A stretch of DNA of 47,012 nt from Priestia endophytica DSM 13796 (GCF_900115845.1 NZ_FOXX01000022.1:1-47012), one strand, 5' to 3'; counted from the first letter of the stretch, positions 26,273 through 35,680 are shown. Numbers and translations are program-made. The notes: generated by a model from the sequence alone, not told the origin.

Positions 26273-26700
26273 TTAGTGAAAATCTTGCTCTTTTTCTTTA
26301 AATTTTTTGAGCATTTCATTCAACATTTTCTTATCTTCTTTTAGCAAAATTTGAGCTTCTGTTTCAGCTTTTTCTGTATCACTTTGATCCTCCCTATCGG
26401 CTTTTAACTCCCCTATTTCTTTTCGTAAAGCTCTCTAATTTTTCATCTCAACTATAATGATATTTTCATAGGATTTCATTTTCTTTTGGCTGAATGTCGA
26501 TCACTAATACTCTGTAAGTTGCCTATTCTAGGATGAATTTTCCGTACTTGTAGGCATTTTTGTTTGACCGGAAGAGGTCGTCTGAACGAGTTTATCTTGT
26601 GGCTCTTCCTCCTCTGTTTTCACTTCCCTTCCCGCAACATCCACGCTTTCTTCTTCCATCAGTTTTTGATATAAAACAAGCGCTAAGGCTTCCTAATTTA
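26273..26700 (-). pseudogene. Decayed coiled-coil plasmid protein
   Basis: Two stretches look coding but are interrupted: ALVLYQKLMEEESVDVAGRE with an acidic region (26530-26700), and RALRKEIGELKADREDQ to LKKFKEKEQDFH (26273-26440), a charged coiled coil. Stops and shifts lie between and inside them. It may be the relic of a MerR/DUF3967-like protein such as that at 30762, but I cannot prove it. Confidence 0.4.
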
Positions 26701-26839
26701 AAAATAATTGTTTCGCCCTTACCACGTATCTAATATAAGACTTTAATCCGTAAGTCTACCCTTGAATGGACTTTTTCTAGACTTAAAAGTCAATTCTTCT
26801 TCATTTTATTCATTCAACTTTTTCATCTTATCTCCTTAC

Positions 26840-26870
26840 AAAAAATAGCCCTCACCTGATGTGAGGGCTG
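26840..26870 (-). terminator. Terminator of the parMR operon
   Basis: Stem AGCCCTCAC/GTGAGGGCT with T-run on the minus strand, 20 bases after the ParR-like stop. Confidence 0.8.
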
Positions 26871-26891
26871 TACTATATTCCTTAAAAGTCA

Positions 26892-27296
26892 TCAAAAAAT
26901 TGATTTCGGGTTAACCTTTTGATAATTAACTTTACTTTTAGCTTCTGGTTTATTCGGTTCTTCACTTACACGACGTTCATCTTGTACAGAGGCAGACGGC
27001 TTCTCAGGCATAAATGAATTTTCACCTGGAGATCCTCCTGAAAGGATACTCTCTTTTACCACTAAGGCCTCTTTTCCTCTAAGGGCTTCTAAAATGAACA
27101 TATCTCGACTCATTTCTTTATCGACATGATGATTTAAGACGCTCTCCGTCCCATATAGTTCAATCATATGGTACACAATTTTACGTAAAGACAGTGCAAT
27201 GTTATCTTGATTTTCAAACCATTCATAAAACTCATCGGTTTCGTTGCTTTTAAACTTCCAGTTGTACTGTGTTTTTCTCTTTTTTTCGTTCGTCAT
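26892..27296 (-). CDS. ParR-like DNA-binding adaptor
   Basis: 134 residues. Residues about 15-65 (FKSNETDEFYEWFENQDNIA, then LSLRKIVYHMIELYG) suit the ribbon-helix-helix DNA-binding domain of ParR proteins; the C-terminal half is low-complexity and charged, as expected for the actin-binding tail. It starts 4 bases after the actin-like gene on the same strand, the usual parM-parR order. It should bind a centromere and couple it to the filament. The family call depends largely on gene order. Confidence 0.65.
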   Translation of the reverse strand: MTNEKKRKTQYNWKFKSNETDEFYEWFENQDNIALSLRKIVYHMIELYGTESVLNHHVDKEMSRDMFILEALRGKEALVVKESILSGGSPGENSFMPEKPSASVQDERRVSEEPNKPEAKSKVNYQKVNPKSIF

Positions 27297-27300
27297 ACCT

Positions 27301-28485
27301 TTACATCACCACAGTTTCTTCATATTCTTCTGTAAATAGCATGTTGCGATTTAAAATATCTAATCCTTTCACGTTCATATCTACCGCATATTGTGCTGGG
27401 ATCCAAAGGACTTTTGCATCCACAGAATCCGCCAATTCTTTCAGGTACTTATACATATCTTCTTTAAACTCAATAGATCCTCCACCATAGCAAGCTAGAT
27501 ATTCCGGTTCACTAGAAAGTGTTGTCGTATATTTACGTTCTACATCTTCTAGGATGAAATCCACTTGATTGATACGAGCCTCACGCAAGTAATGAACAGC
27601 TAAGTCATGATCTTTTGGATACTCATCTGGTCGTTCAATGTATTTCGCAAATTGCTGACGATTAATATTAAGGCCTTTACGTTCTTCTTTCATCAATTGA
27701 ATCGCTTCTTCGACCGCATGCCCTACTCCTCGTCTTTCGCCTGTACATTGTTCTGGTTGTGGATTCACGCCTACAGAATAAATATACTCGGTTGTGCCAC
27801 TTCCGATATCAATATGCATAATCTTCGAGTTCATAAAATAAGAACCATCAATACCCTTCATTCCATATTCTTTACAAAACTCTTGAAACATATCATTTGG
27901 TGCTTCAAAGATAGCGTATAACGCTGGAATCCCTTCTTTCGTCACCTTTACTTGTGAGAAGTTTAGCTCTACCGTTACTTGCTCTTGACCAACATACACA
28001 ATAACCACATGAGAAGTACCCATGAAACGTTCTTCTAATTGTTTCGCTGTCTCCACATTATGTTGACTCGCTGGAATCGCACTACTCATGCCGACTTCGA
28101 CTTTTAATGATTGAGGAAGTTCTCCTTCTTCTTCATATTGTTTCTGTACGGCTCTTGCTGCAGCATAACCTAACGTATTAATTAAAGGTAAATCACTACT
28201 ATGCTTTTCATGAACGGCGATATCCATGTTACTTACGCCTTCTGTGGTTTGAATTGCTCGTTCTCCAATCATATATAGGCCATCACGACGAATGGATGAG
28301 CTTGAAATATGTACAAGTAATTGATCGATAAGATTAACTATATTTTTCTTTACATCATTTTCATGAACGGAAGGTTTTCGGTTAATTCGTTTATAAGCAC
28401 TTGGAATCTTGACGACTTTTTCCATGCCTGGTTCAAGAATCTTCATTTTGTCGTTTCCAATATCATTCGCAAGGATTATTTTCAT
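27301..28485 (-). CDS. parM: Actin-like plasmid segregation ATPase (ParM/Alp type)
   Basis: 394 residues from the ATG at 28485 (AAAGGAG upstream; a GTG at 28497 overlaps that site). Actin-fold motifs: phosphate 1 NDIGNDKMKI at residues 7-16, phosphate 2 HIDIGSGTTEYI near 225, and adenosine motif ACYGGGSIEF near 340. It is a filament-forming ATPase that pushes or pulls plasmid copies apart together with ParR. It transcribes away from the repeat array at 28796-30670, which is the natural candidate for its centromere. Confidence 0.92.
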   Translation of the reverse strand: MKIILANDIGNDKMKILEPGMEKVVKIPSAYKRINRKPSVHENDVKKNIVNLIDQLLVHISSSSIRRDGLYMIGERAIQTTEGVSNMDIAVHEKHSSDLPLINTLGYAAARAVQKQYEEEGELPQSLKVEVGMSSAIPASQHNVETAKQLEERFMGTSHVVIVYVGQEQVTVELNFSQVKVTKEGIPALYAIFEAPNDMFQEFCKEYGMKGIDGSYFMNSKIMHIDIGSGTTEYIYSVGVNPQPEQCTGERRGVGHAVEEAIQLMKEERKGLNINRQQFAKYIERPDEYPKDHDLAVHYLREARINQVDFILEDVERKYTTTLSSEPEYLACYGGGSIEFKEDMYKYLKELADSVDAKVLWIPAQYAVDMNVKGLDILNRNMLFTEEYEETVVM

Positions 28486-28795
28486 TATTAAATCCACTCC
28501 TTTTTGTTATCCTATATCGATTTTATCACGAATTATATAATAAGTTAATAATAATTATATAATTTGATAACCAAAAAGAAATCTAAAACTAACGATAAAA
28601 TAAATCAAACTCATTTTATATACGTTTTATATAATAAAGTATGTTTTTATTATATAAATTTAATTAAAATGCGTTATATCTATACATCAAACACTTCTTT
28701 TTACATAAAAATAAATCTTCAATATATAATAATTATATAAATTAACTAAAAGAGAAATTAAAATACTAACTTATTATCTAAATAATGCAAAATAT
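28486..28795. promoter_or_regulatory. AT-rich leader of the par operon
   Basis: Very AT-rich, with several TTATATAA/ATTATATAATT palindromes. It must hold the par promoter; no single box could be picked with confidence. Confidence 0.4.
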
Positions 28796-30670
28796 GTTAT
28801 ACAAAACTACATAACGTGTATTTTTCCAGAAGCCTATATGAAATAACTATTTTAATCAATTTTAAGTAGCGTTATATCTCTCATAACGCTATAAGAGCTT
28901 ATAAACATTGATACTAAAGGGTTTTTCATAACACAAAATCTTTTATGACGCTACCCGTTATAGTCTGCCTTACTTGTTTATAACGTTTCCTACAGCGTTA
29001 TATATAAGCAAGTAAAGTATATCCTAGCTTATAAAATTTAATTATCTTTTATCTATCCATACATTGTGTTTATATTCAAATTTAATTAAAACATTTACAA
29101 AAATAACCTTTGATATATTATTTTTATAAATATAGTTCCAAACTTAGACAAAGGTGCTATTTAGATCATCCAGAATTAAAATTGGTAGAAAGTCTTGTTG
29201 CATCACAAAACACGTTATACAAAACTATACAACCCATATTTTTCAAAACCCTCTATGAAATAGCTATTTTAAGTGGCGTTATATCTCCCGTAACGCCATA
29301 AAAGCTTATAAACATTGATACTAAAGGGTTTCTCATAATACAAAAATCTTTTGTGACGCCACCCGTTATAGTCTGCCTTACTTGTTTATAACGTTTCCTA
29401 CAGCGTTATAAACAAGTAAGTAAAGTATATCCTAATTTATATAAATTTAATTATCTTCTTCTATTCATACATTGTATCTATGTTCAAGTTTAATTAAAAC
29501 ATTTATAAAAACGAGCTCTGATATATCATTTTTGTAATTATAGCTACAAACTTAGACAAAGGTGTTATTCAGATCGTCCAGAATTAAAATTAATAGAAAG
29601 TCTTGTTACATCACAAAACACGTTATACAAAACTATACAACCCATATTTTTCAAAACCCTCTATGAAATAGCTATTTTAATCAATTTTAAATAGCATTAT
29701 ATTTCTCATAACGTTATAAAAGCTTATACACGTTGATACTAAAGAGTTTTCTACAATATATTTTCTTTTGTGACGCTACCCGTTATAACCTTAACCACTT
29801 ATTTATAACGTTTTCTACAACGTTATAAATAAGTGAAGTATATACTAACTCATATAAATTTAATTATTTTCCATCTATCCATACATTGTGTTTATGTTCA
29901 AGTTTAATTAAAACATTTATAAAAATAATCTCTGATCTATTATTTTTATAAGTATAGCTACAAACTTAAACAAAGGTGTTATTTATTTAAAACTTCCATA
30001 ATTAAAACTGATAAAAAGTATTGTTGCACCATAAAACGCGTTATGCAAAACTACATAACGCGTTTTTTAAAAAAGCCTATATGAAATAACTATTTTAATC
30101 AATTTTAAGTAGCGTTATATCTCTCATGACGCCATAAAAGTTTATACACGTTGATACTAAAGGTTTTTTTACAACACAAAATCTTTTATGACGCTACCCG
30201 TTCTAGTCTTAACCACTTATTTATAGCGTTTCCTACAGCGTTATACATAAACAAGTAAAGTATGTTTAGGCTTATATAAATTTAATTATCTTTTATCTAT
30301 CCATACATTGTATTTATGTTCAAATTTAATTAAAACGTTTATAATTATAATCTCTGATCTATTATTTTTGTAAGCATAGTTCCAAACTTAGACAAAGGTG
30401 TTATTTAGAGCGTCCATAATTAAAACTGATAGAAAGTATTGTTGTATCATAAAACACGTTATGTAAAAATATATAACGTGTATTTTTCAAAAAGCATCTA
30501 TAAAATAGTCATTTTGATCATTTTTAAGTAGCGTTATATTTCTTATGACGCTACAAGAGCTTATAAACATTGATATTAAAGGGTTTCTAACAACACAAAA
30601 ATCCCTTGTGACGCTACACGTTACAACCTTCATCACTTATTTATAACGTTTCCTACAGCGTTATAAATAG
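28796..30670. repeat. Array of five long direct repeats, candidate centromere/origin
   Basis: Units begin at 28796, 29214, 29622, 30040 and 30458 (period 418, 408, 418, 418; the last is partial). Each unit carries up to three palindromes built on CGTTAT/ATAACG: one at the unit start, one of type TAGCGTTAT...ATAACGCTA, and one of type ACTTGTTTATAACG...CGTTATAAACAAGT (arms of 14-16 bases, loop TTTCCTACAG, clearest at 29378-29419). The array fills the gap between parM (leftward) and the MerR-like gene (rightward) and has no coding frame. The short ORFs inside are accidental. Confidence 0.85.
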
Positions 30671-30761
30671 AATCATTGAACACATTTCAAACATTAAAAA
30701 ACTAAGAAAAATAAACTATTTTTGATAATTGAATTACATTATAAAAATGGAGGAATATACT

Positions 30762-31316
30762 ATGGAAAACAGTACACTTGATCAAGAAAAAGCTTACTGG
30801 ACAAGAGAAGTAGCCGAATTATTAGATATAAAAGAGGGAACAGTACGTAAGTACGCTCGTCTTATGGAGGAAAACGGGTATAATTTTCATAGAAACGAGC
30901 ATGATCAGCGTGGTTTTTTCGAAAGAGATATTTTGCTTATGAAACGCATCAAAGCTCTTAGCAAAACAAAAGGTGTGACGCTAGAAGATGCTGTAAATAC
31001 TGTTACAAAAGGAGTTATGGTAGCAGAAAGAGATTCTATTACGCCTGCCGTCATGAATCTTCAAGAGGAATTAGAGCGTTCTATAGAACGTCATAAACAA
31101 ACTATGGAAGCTTTTATTCAACTAAAAAATGAAAATACAGAGATGAAGGAATTATTAATGAACTTATCAGAACAGATGAAACAGCAACAAACATATATTG
31201 AGAATAGTTTAGAGAAACGGGATCAAGTTTTGTTAGAATCTATCCAGAAGACTTTAGAACAGAGAAGAGAAGAAGAGAATACTGGATGGTTTAAAAAATT
31301 ATTCAAGTCTAAATAA
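30762..31316 (+). CDS. MerR/DUF3967-type plasmid DNA-binding protein
   Basis: 184 residues from the ATG at 30762 (TGGAGG 8 bases upstream). Residues 10-65 form a MerR-like winged helix (YWTREVAELLDIKEGTVRKY, FHRNEHDQRGFFERDILLMK). Residues 95-165 are a coiled coil, and the end GWFKKLFKSK is typical of DUF3967 plasmid proteins. It lies directly beside the repeat array and probably binds its ATAACG palindromes, either to organise a centromere or to control replication. That link is inferred from position. Confidence 0.8.
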   Translation: MENSTLDQEKAYWTREVAELLDIKEGTVRKYARLMEENGYNFHRNEHDQRGFFERDILLMKRIKALSKTKGVTLEDAVNTVTKGVMVAERDSITPAVMNLQEELERSIERHKQTMEAFIQLKNENTEMKELLMNLSEQMKQQQTYIENSLEKRDQVLLESIQKTLEQRREEENTGWFKKLFKSK

Positions 31317-31438
31317 GGATTTACTTTTTCCTTATGGAAACTTATAAAGTATGAGGAGGCTATTTTCGCACTTACATATAATAGTTTAGTCTTTCCTCGA
31401 TATCTAAATAATATGATTGCTTACTTTAATAGTTTATA

Positions 31439-31489
31439 TAAAAGGCATAGAATTCTTAAAGAAACAATTAAGATTTTTTATGCCTTTTC
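31439..31489. terminator. Terminator between MerR-like and DUF5412 genes
   Basis: Stem AAAAGGCATA/TATGCCTTTT. Confidence 0.6.
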
Positions 31490-31574
31490 GCTGCTTTATT
31501 AGTATGAGACAAAAAAGGGAATAGGTAGCTAAGCATCCTTATAACTCACTTTTTCATCTTCAACCCAAAGTAAA

Positions 31575-31973
31575 TTATTGATTTATAAAATCAAATTTAT
31601 CATCAGGAACATTAAGTATATGTCCATTAATGGCTACTATGTTGTTATCTATCCATTTAATATCCGCAGTTTCCTCGCGATAATTCCAGTAAATATTTTT
31701 TGTCTTTTTGCCTTTATTGTTAAATACTAATTCACCACGTACAGCAAATGAAGTTGTGGCGCCCCCATTTGTTACATATGCTTTTAAAGTATACACTCCA
31801 TCAGGAGACTTTTCCTCTGTGAGATAATCTCCTGTGGGCAATCTATCCATATCAAAAAATGCCCAGTATACTCCATATCCTATAAAGCCAATAAACAATA
31901 GGAAACCAAAGAAAAATACTTTCAATCTCTTTTTACAGACTTTTCTCTTACTATTTATTAAATCAGTACTCAC
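31575..31973 (-). CDS. DUF5412 membrane-anchored protein
   Basis: 132 residues from a GTG with GGAGG just upstream. A membrane segment at about 18-38 is followed by an extracytoplasmic beta domain (SPDGVYTLKAYVTNGGATTS, VRGELVFNNKGKKTKNIYWNY, NNIVAINGHILNVP), the DUF5412 pattern. Function unknown. It lies within the maintenance core, between the MerR-like and Rep-like genes, and may be cargo. Confidence 0.8.
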   Translation of the reverse strand: MSTDLINSKRKVCKKRLKVFFFGFLLFIGFIGYGVYWAFFDMDRLPTGDYLTEEKSPDGVYTLKAYVTNGGATTSFAVRGELVFNNKGKKTKNIYWNYREETADIKWIDNNIVAINGHILNVPDDKFDFINQ

Positions 31974-32029
31974 AGAATCCTCCTTAGGTAAAGCAGGTAT
32001 GTAGTAGAGGGGATAACCTATTGCTTTAG

Positions 32030-33034
32030 TTAAGTATAGAACGCTAAAATGGCTTTCATTTGTGCTATTTCATCTTCTGATGACATTTCATACATGTCTT
32101 GCGCTTGTGATTCTTTTTCTGCTAAAGCTTCTTTCTTTTGTTGCTCCTGGAACCAATCAGGTAACATTTCTTTACGAACAATCTTACGTGGTAATGTTAC
32201 AGGATCTAGGTTTTTATTTTGATCTTCTGTTTGTGCTAAATCATTAAACTTATTTAAAGCGATACTATACACTAATTTACATTGTTCCTCAAAACTCATA
32301 GAACGCGTTTTTATGTATGTAAAAAGAATTTGAATAGATTCATAAGCTACGGAATGAATATCCTTCTTTGAAAGAGTTATAGATAAAGATTGACATACTT
32401 TTTTAGAAGCCAAACGAATGCGTAAATAAAGCTCTCTTAAAGAGTCTTTAAAAATATCTTTAAAAGTTTGATTAATTAATTTTGGAACTCCTTTGATAAA
32501 AGGAATCGTTTTATACATAAAATGATCTTTAATATAATTATTAGGTAAATAATAGGTAGAAACATTTTTGGCCTCTTCATTCTTACTCTCACAAGGGTTT
32601 TCAGCATTTTCTGCTTGGACATCTGTTTGGACATTAAAGTCAAAATATTGTTGCCAGTGTGCAAAATAAGGGTGATTTACAAAGAAATAAACGGCAGCAC
32701 CTCGACCATTATGTTTAGAAGAAGAACGATGAGCCTTTACAATCTTCCCAGCTTCTTCTAAGGCTTTCATGACACGACGAATTGTACGAGTAGAAACATT
32801 GTGTTTCTCAGCGAAATAGGTATCTTTGGCATACACAAATCCTTTATCCGTTGCTAAAAAGCAAATCATATCGATAGCATTACGTGTTTCTAATTTCAAA
32901 CGAGCAAAAGCATCCCCAAAGACAGACTCTACAATTTCTAATAATTTGTATTTCATTTGTTTCTGTTGATCTTTTGTTTTTATGTAAGATTCATAGTTTT
33001 GCATACGGGCAAAATCATTACTAAAGATTAACAT
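32030..33034 (-). CDS. Putative plasmid replication initiator (winged-helix)
   Basis: 334 residues from the ATG at 33034 (GAGGAGAG upstream; the longer frame has no ribosome site). Residues about 25-130 are a winged-helix region (LETRNAIDMICFLATDKGFV, then VSTRTIRRVMKALEEAGKI and a wing GRGAAVYFFVNHPYF). The C-terminal part is helical and charged. Its place in the maintenance core and the structured leader with an antisense RNA argue for a Rep role; I do not recognise a named Rep family, so a transcription factor remains possible. Confidence 0.6.
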   Translation of the reverse strand: MLIFSNDFARMQNYESYIKTKDQQKQMKYKLLEIVESVFGDAFARLKLETRNAIDMICFLATDKGFVYAKDTYFAEKHNVSTRTIRRVMKALEEAGKIVKAHRSSSKHNGRGAAVYFFVNHPYFAHWQQYFDFNVQTDVQAENAENPCESKNEEAKNVSTYYLPNNYIKDHFMYKTIPFIKGVPKLINQTFKDIFKDSLRELYLRIRLASKKVCQSLSITLSKKDIHSVAYESIQILFTYIKTRSMSFEEQCKLVYSIALNKFNDLAQTEDQNKNLDPVTLPRKIVRKEMLPDWFQEQQKKEALAEKESQAQDMYEMSSEDEIAQMKAILAFYT

Positions 33035-33076
33035 ATTTTTCTCTCCTCTTTTCCTGCGGAAAAAGAAAAAGGACAT

Positions 33077-33102
33077 GTTTACCGTTTAAAAATTCGGTAA
33101 AC
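33077..33102 (-). promoter_or_regulatory. Leader hairpin before the Rep-like gene
   Basis: GTTTACCG and CGGTAAAC arms of 8 bases around an A/T loop, 43 bases before the start codon. CGGTAAAC occurs a second time earlier in the same leader (minus strand, 33207-33214), so the GTTTACCG arm has two possible partners. Confidence 0.6.
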
Positions 33103-33169
33103 ACACCCTTTAAAAAAGAGAGTACAATAAACCCTTGCAATAATTAAAGTTTTACTGTAAAATGCAGAT

Positions 33170-33283
33170 AGAAACTTTAATTATGTGAACAAGGTTTGAG
33201 GTAAGTGTTTACCGTGGGTGAGACACGGTGAGCCGTCGCAGGATGCTTCCAACATCACTGCGATTGCCTTGAACCTTTTTTCT
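33170..33283 (+). ncRNA. Antisense (countertranscript) RNA to the Rep leader
   Basis: Promoter TTGCAA (33135-33140), 17 bases, TAAAAT (33158-33163). The transcript would run to the T-tract at 33278. It folds as an outer stem AAGGTT.../...AACCTT (33191-33201 with 33267-33277) enclosing hairpins ACCGTG/CACGGT (33211-33229) and TCGCAG...CTGCGA with inner GATG/CATC (33236-33263). It lies fully opposite the first part of the rep transcript, as copy-control RNAs do. Rfam has a structured RNA found on Bacillus plasmids that this could match, which I could not check. Confidence 0.65.
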
Positions 33284-33307
33284 GTTCCGAACTGTCTAAT
33301 TGCTGTT

Positions 33308-33336
33308 ATTATAGCAAACTATCCCAATGAACACAA
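33308..33336 (-). promoter_or_regulatory. Promoter of the Rep-like gene
   Basis: Minus strand: TTGTGT (33331-33336), 17 bases, TATAAT (33308-33313); a TTGACA lies 6 bases further up. The leader would be about 267 bases long and contain the structured region. Confidence 0.6.
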
Positions 33337-33496
33337 TGTCAATTCGACCTAATTTTGGTCAAATCCCTTTAAAACGCAATTATTTTTTTAATTAATATTA
33401 TCTTTTAGAACATAGTTCTAAAAGATAAACTGCGTGTTTTCTGGGCTAGTTGGACTTGCTTTTTGTCTATGATTAGCAATATGTTTTTTAGAAGGT

Positions 33497-34117
33497 TTAT
33501 AGAAAATAATTTTCAAGGTCTTCAATTGTGAGAATTTCCGCATTAACTTTATACTCTTTGCACCAGCTTAATATCCTTTCTTTCCTCACTTGAGTAATCG
33601 TATAGAAGATGAGTAAAGCTTGCTGTTCTCCTAGAGCTTGAAAGAGGGAACGATATAACCTAATTTTCTTCTTGTTTTCGAGCATCTTCTGTTTGAGATC
33701 CACTTCGACAAAACAAACGATACCATGAAGGGAAAATCGAGCATCGCAAATTAATTTGTGTGTTTCTCCCTGGATCCTCCACTCATTTGGTCTTTCTATC
33801 TTCCAATCTTTTGGACATCCATAATACAAGTAAATGTCATTCCGTCTCACCTTATGTTCAAGCTGGGTCAATGAAGGTTTGTTTTTCTCTGACCCAATGT
33901 GTTGGCGTCCTTTCTTCGATAAATAGTAGACATTTTCATGGAGACGTTTGTGGTTTAAGAAAGGACTCATATTATAGAGAACTCGATTGGCATTGCGGAC
34001 ACTTTTCAACTGAAATAGGGATTGCAATTGAGACCGACTCATGCATTCCAACTTATCCAAGGTGTACATAATCTTCTCCTGTCTCGTTTGGCATAACTGT
34101 TTGTTTTGCAATTTCAT
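33497..34117 (-). CDS. Replication-relaxation family protein
   Basis: 206 residues. The N-terminal winged helix reads RQEKIMYTLDKLECMSRSQL, RNANRVLYNMSPFL, ENVYYLSKKGRQHIG, as in Replic_Relax proteins of Gram-positive plasmids. The C-terminal half (CDARFSLHGIVCFVEVDLKQ) has a nuclease-like alpha/beta look. I prefer the ATG at 34117, which keeps the whole winged helix; the ATG at 34069 has the better ribosome site (GGAG, 6 bases) but would cut helix 1. It overlaps the end of the FtsK-like gene, the usual pairing, and so is translationally coupled. Confidence 0.85.
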   Translation of the reverse strand: MKLQNKQLCQTRQEKIMYTLDKLECMSRSQLQSLFQLKSVRNANRVLYNMSPFLNHKRLHENVYYLSKKGRQHIGSEKNKPSLTQLEHKVRRNDIYLYYGCPKDWKIERPNEWRIQGETHKLICDARFSLHGIVCFVEVDLKQKMLENKKKIRLYRSLFQALGEQQALLIFYTITQVRKERILSWCKEYKVNAEILTIEDLENYFL

Positions 34118-35219
34118 ACCCTCCAATCCGTTTCCAGATTTCCTCATGATTCAAGTAAGGGACTTGCACTTCTTTCACTTCATGCGTTTTAATCAAGGCA
34201 CGCCCTTTAATGTCCGAAGGTAACGTTTCAGCTCCATAAGCATCAATAGCCACCTTAGACGCATAATCACTTCCTAAGCGAAAACTAATCTTTAAATCCG
34301 CATTTTGCTTGATAGAGCCATTCAAAACATTCGAGGTAGGATATTGTGTTCCATAGACCAATCGAACACCTAAGGCGCCGCCTATGCGTGCAATTTCACT
34401 GAGTATCGATTGACAGTGTGCTAAATGTTTCTTTTCTTCTTTTTCCATAAACTTTTCAGGCATGAGTTGTGCGGCTTCATCAATCAAAATAAAAAGACGT
34501 TGAGAGAGGGGAGTGTCTACAATATTAGACCATCCTTGATGCTTAAAACGCTCCATTCGTTCCTTCATATCCTTCTGTACTTGTTCTAAGACGTATAAGG
34601 CCTCCTTTGGATTACTGGCAACCCATTTCACTTGTTGGAGATTCTTATATCGATCAAACTCTAATCCGCCCTTTAAGTCGATAATGATGAATTGAGCATT
34701 CCAAGGATGATGTTCAATGAGATACGTCATCATAACTTTCATCATGACTGTTTTTCCAAAGCGAGTCGTTCCCGAAATGGTGGTATGTGGTGTATGGTCA
34801 AAATGATGAAATTGCCATCCCTGATGGTTTTTTCCTAAAGGAACCATCCATCCTTTTCGATAGGGAACGTCTTGATAAGACACATAGGAAGGCATTTTAT
34901 GTTTGGAAATCTCAATGATGAGCCATTTCTTGAACGATACGTTCACCTCTTGATTTAAGGTGACGGATAAAACCTGTTGTAAGGTTCGTAAGGTTTTTTC
35001 TTCTAAAGCTAAAGGTGTGTGATAAATGAGCTTGATCCTTTTCGTACTTTTGCATTCCCGTACAAGCTTGGGATACCGATGTTCTTTTCCGTCTTTTACG
35101 CTGATATGGTATTGCTCAAAAAGCTGTTGGACGATCCGATGCTCCTCACTGAATGTAGTCTTTCCAAAACACAAAGCAGCAGCCCCCGTTAAAAGAGGAA
35201 TCGTAATAAGCTCCCACAT
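34053..35219 (-). CDS. FtsK/SpoIIIE-type DNA-translocase ATPase
   Basis: 388 residues from the ATG at 35219 (AAGGAG 8 bases upstream). One hydrophobic stretch at the N-terminus (ELITIPLLTGAAALCF), then the motor domain with Walker A TISGTTRFGKT and Walker B LFILIDEAAQL. Lacking the long membrane region of chromosomal FtsK, it resembles the Tra/FtsK proteins of plasmids that work with a replication-relaxation protein, pumping DNA or driving mobilisation. It is upstream of, and overlaps, that gene. Confidence 0.9.
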   Translation of the reverse strand: MWELITIPLLTGAAALCFGKTTFSEEHRIVQQLFEQYHISVKDGKEHRYPKLVRECKSTKRIKLIYHTPLALEEKTLRTLQQVLSVTLNQEVNVSFKKWLIIEISKHKMPSYVSYQDVPYRKGWMVPLGKNHQGWQFHHFDHTPHTTISGTTRFGKTVMMKVMMTYLIEHHPWNAQFIIIDLKGGLEFDRYKNLQQVKWVASNPKEALYVLEQVQKDMKERMERFKHQGWSNIVDTPLSQRLFILIDEAAQLMPEKFMEKEEKKHLAHCQSILSEIARIGGALGVRLVYGTQYPTSNVLNGSIKQNADLKISFRLGSDYASKVAIDAYGAETLPSDIKGRALIKTHEVKEVQVPYLNHEEIWKRIGGYEIAKQTVMPNETGEDYVHLG

Positions 35220-35302
35220 CGTTCTCACTCCTTCTTTCTTATCTTCTAGAGATAGTTCCTTGGAAAAGGAAGCTTCCAAATCCCGTCCTTATCGTGATTA
35301 GC

Positions 35303-35560
35303 CTATTCCTTTTTTCCTTCTAGCCTAGTCAGAATCCTGGTCATAAGAAAGGAAGGAAAGAAGACAAGGTATACAAAAAATAAAGCAAGCTCCCCAAGAT
35401 ACCAGCGTTCATTCCAACCTGCATGACCACTCTTACTTTTTCTTTGTCGACCCATCCTTTTTTCTCTGCGTAAATCACCGTAAATAACACCATGCTTGTT
35501 CCCAAGACTGTAACCATATGGATCTCCTCCTAAGTAGGTATAGTTGATTGTATGTTGCAT
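35303..35560 (-). CDS. Small membrane protein upstream of FtsK (frame uncertain)
   Basis: Two overlapping frames compete. The one listed gives up to 85 residues; the likely part is MGRQRKSKSGHAGWNERWYL followed by one membrane segment (ELALFFVYLVFFPSFLM). Its third-base composition suits the AT-rich neighbours, but it lacks a good ribosome site. The other frame (35341-35517, 58 residues, MVTVLGTSMVLFTVIYAEKK and a second membrane segment) has an ideal GGAGGAGATCC site but a higher third-base GC. Either way a small membrane protein precedes the translocase. Confidence 0.45.
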   Translation of the reverse strand: MQHTINYTYLGGDPYGYSLGNKHGVIYGDLRREKRMGRQRKSKSGHAGWNERWYLGELALFFVYLVFFPSFLMTRILTRLEGKKE

Positions 35561-35680
35561 GGCTTGTTCAACTTATCTTGTCCCTATAATTTCTTCCACT
35601 AGAGTTGCGAATTCCATGTATAAGAGTGGAAAAAAACGTACATAATGCTTGATAACCAAGAATAAAATGGAGTGAACGAA

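Noticed and set aside
29110-29301. Reading frame inside the repeat array
   Set aside because: The other repeat units break it; it is a by-product of the repeat sequence.
28796-30670. CRISPR array
   Set aside because: The repeat unit is about 415 bp with no 25-40-bp repeat/spacer rhythm and no cas genes nearby.
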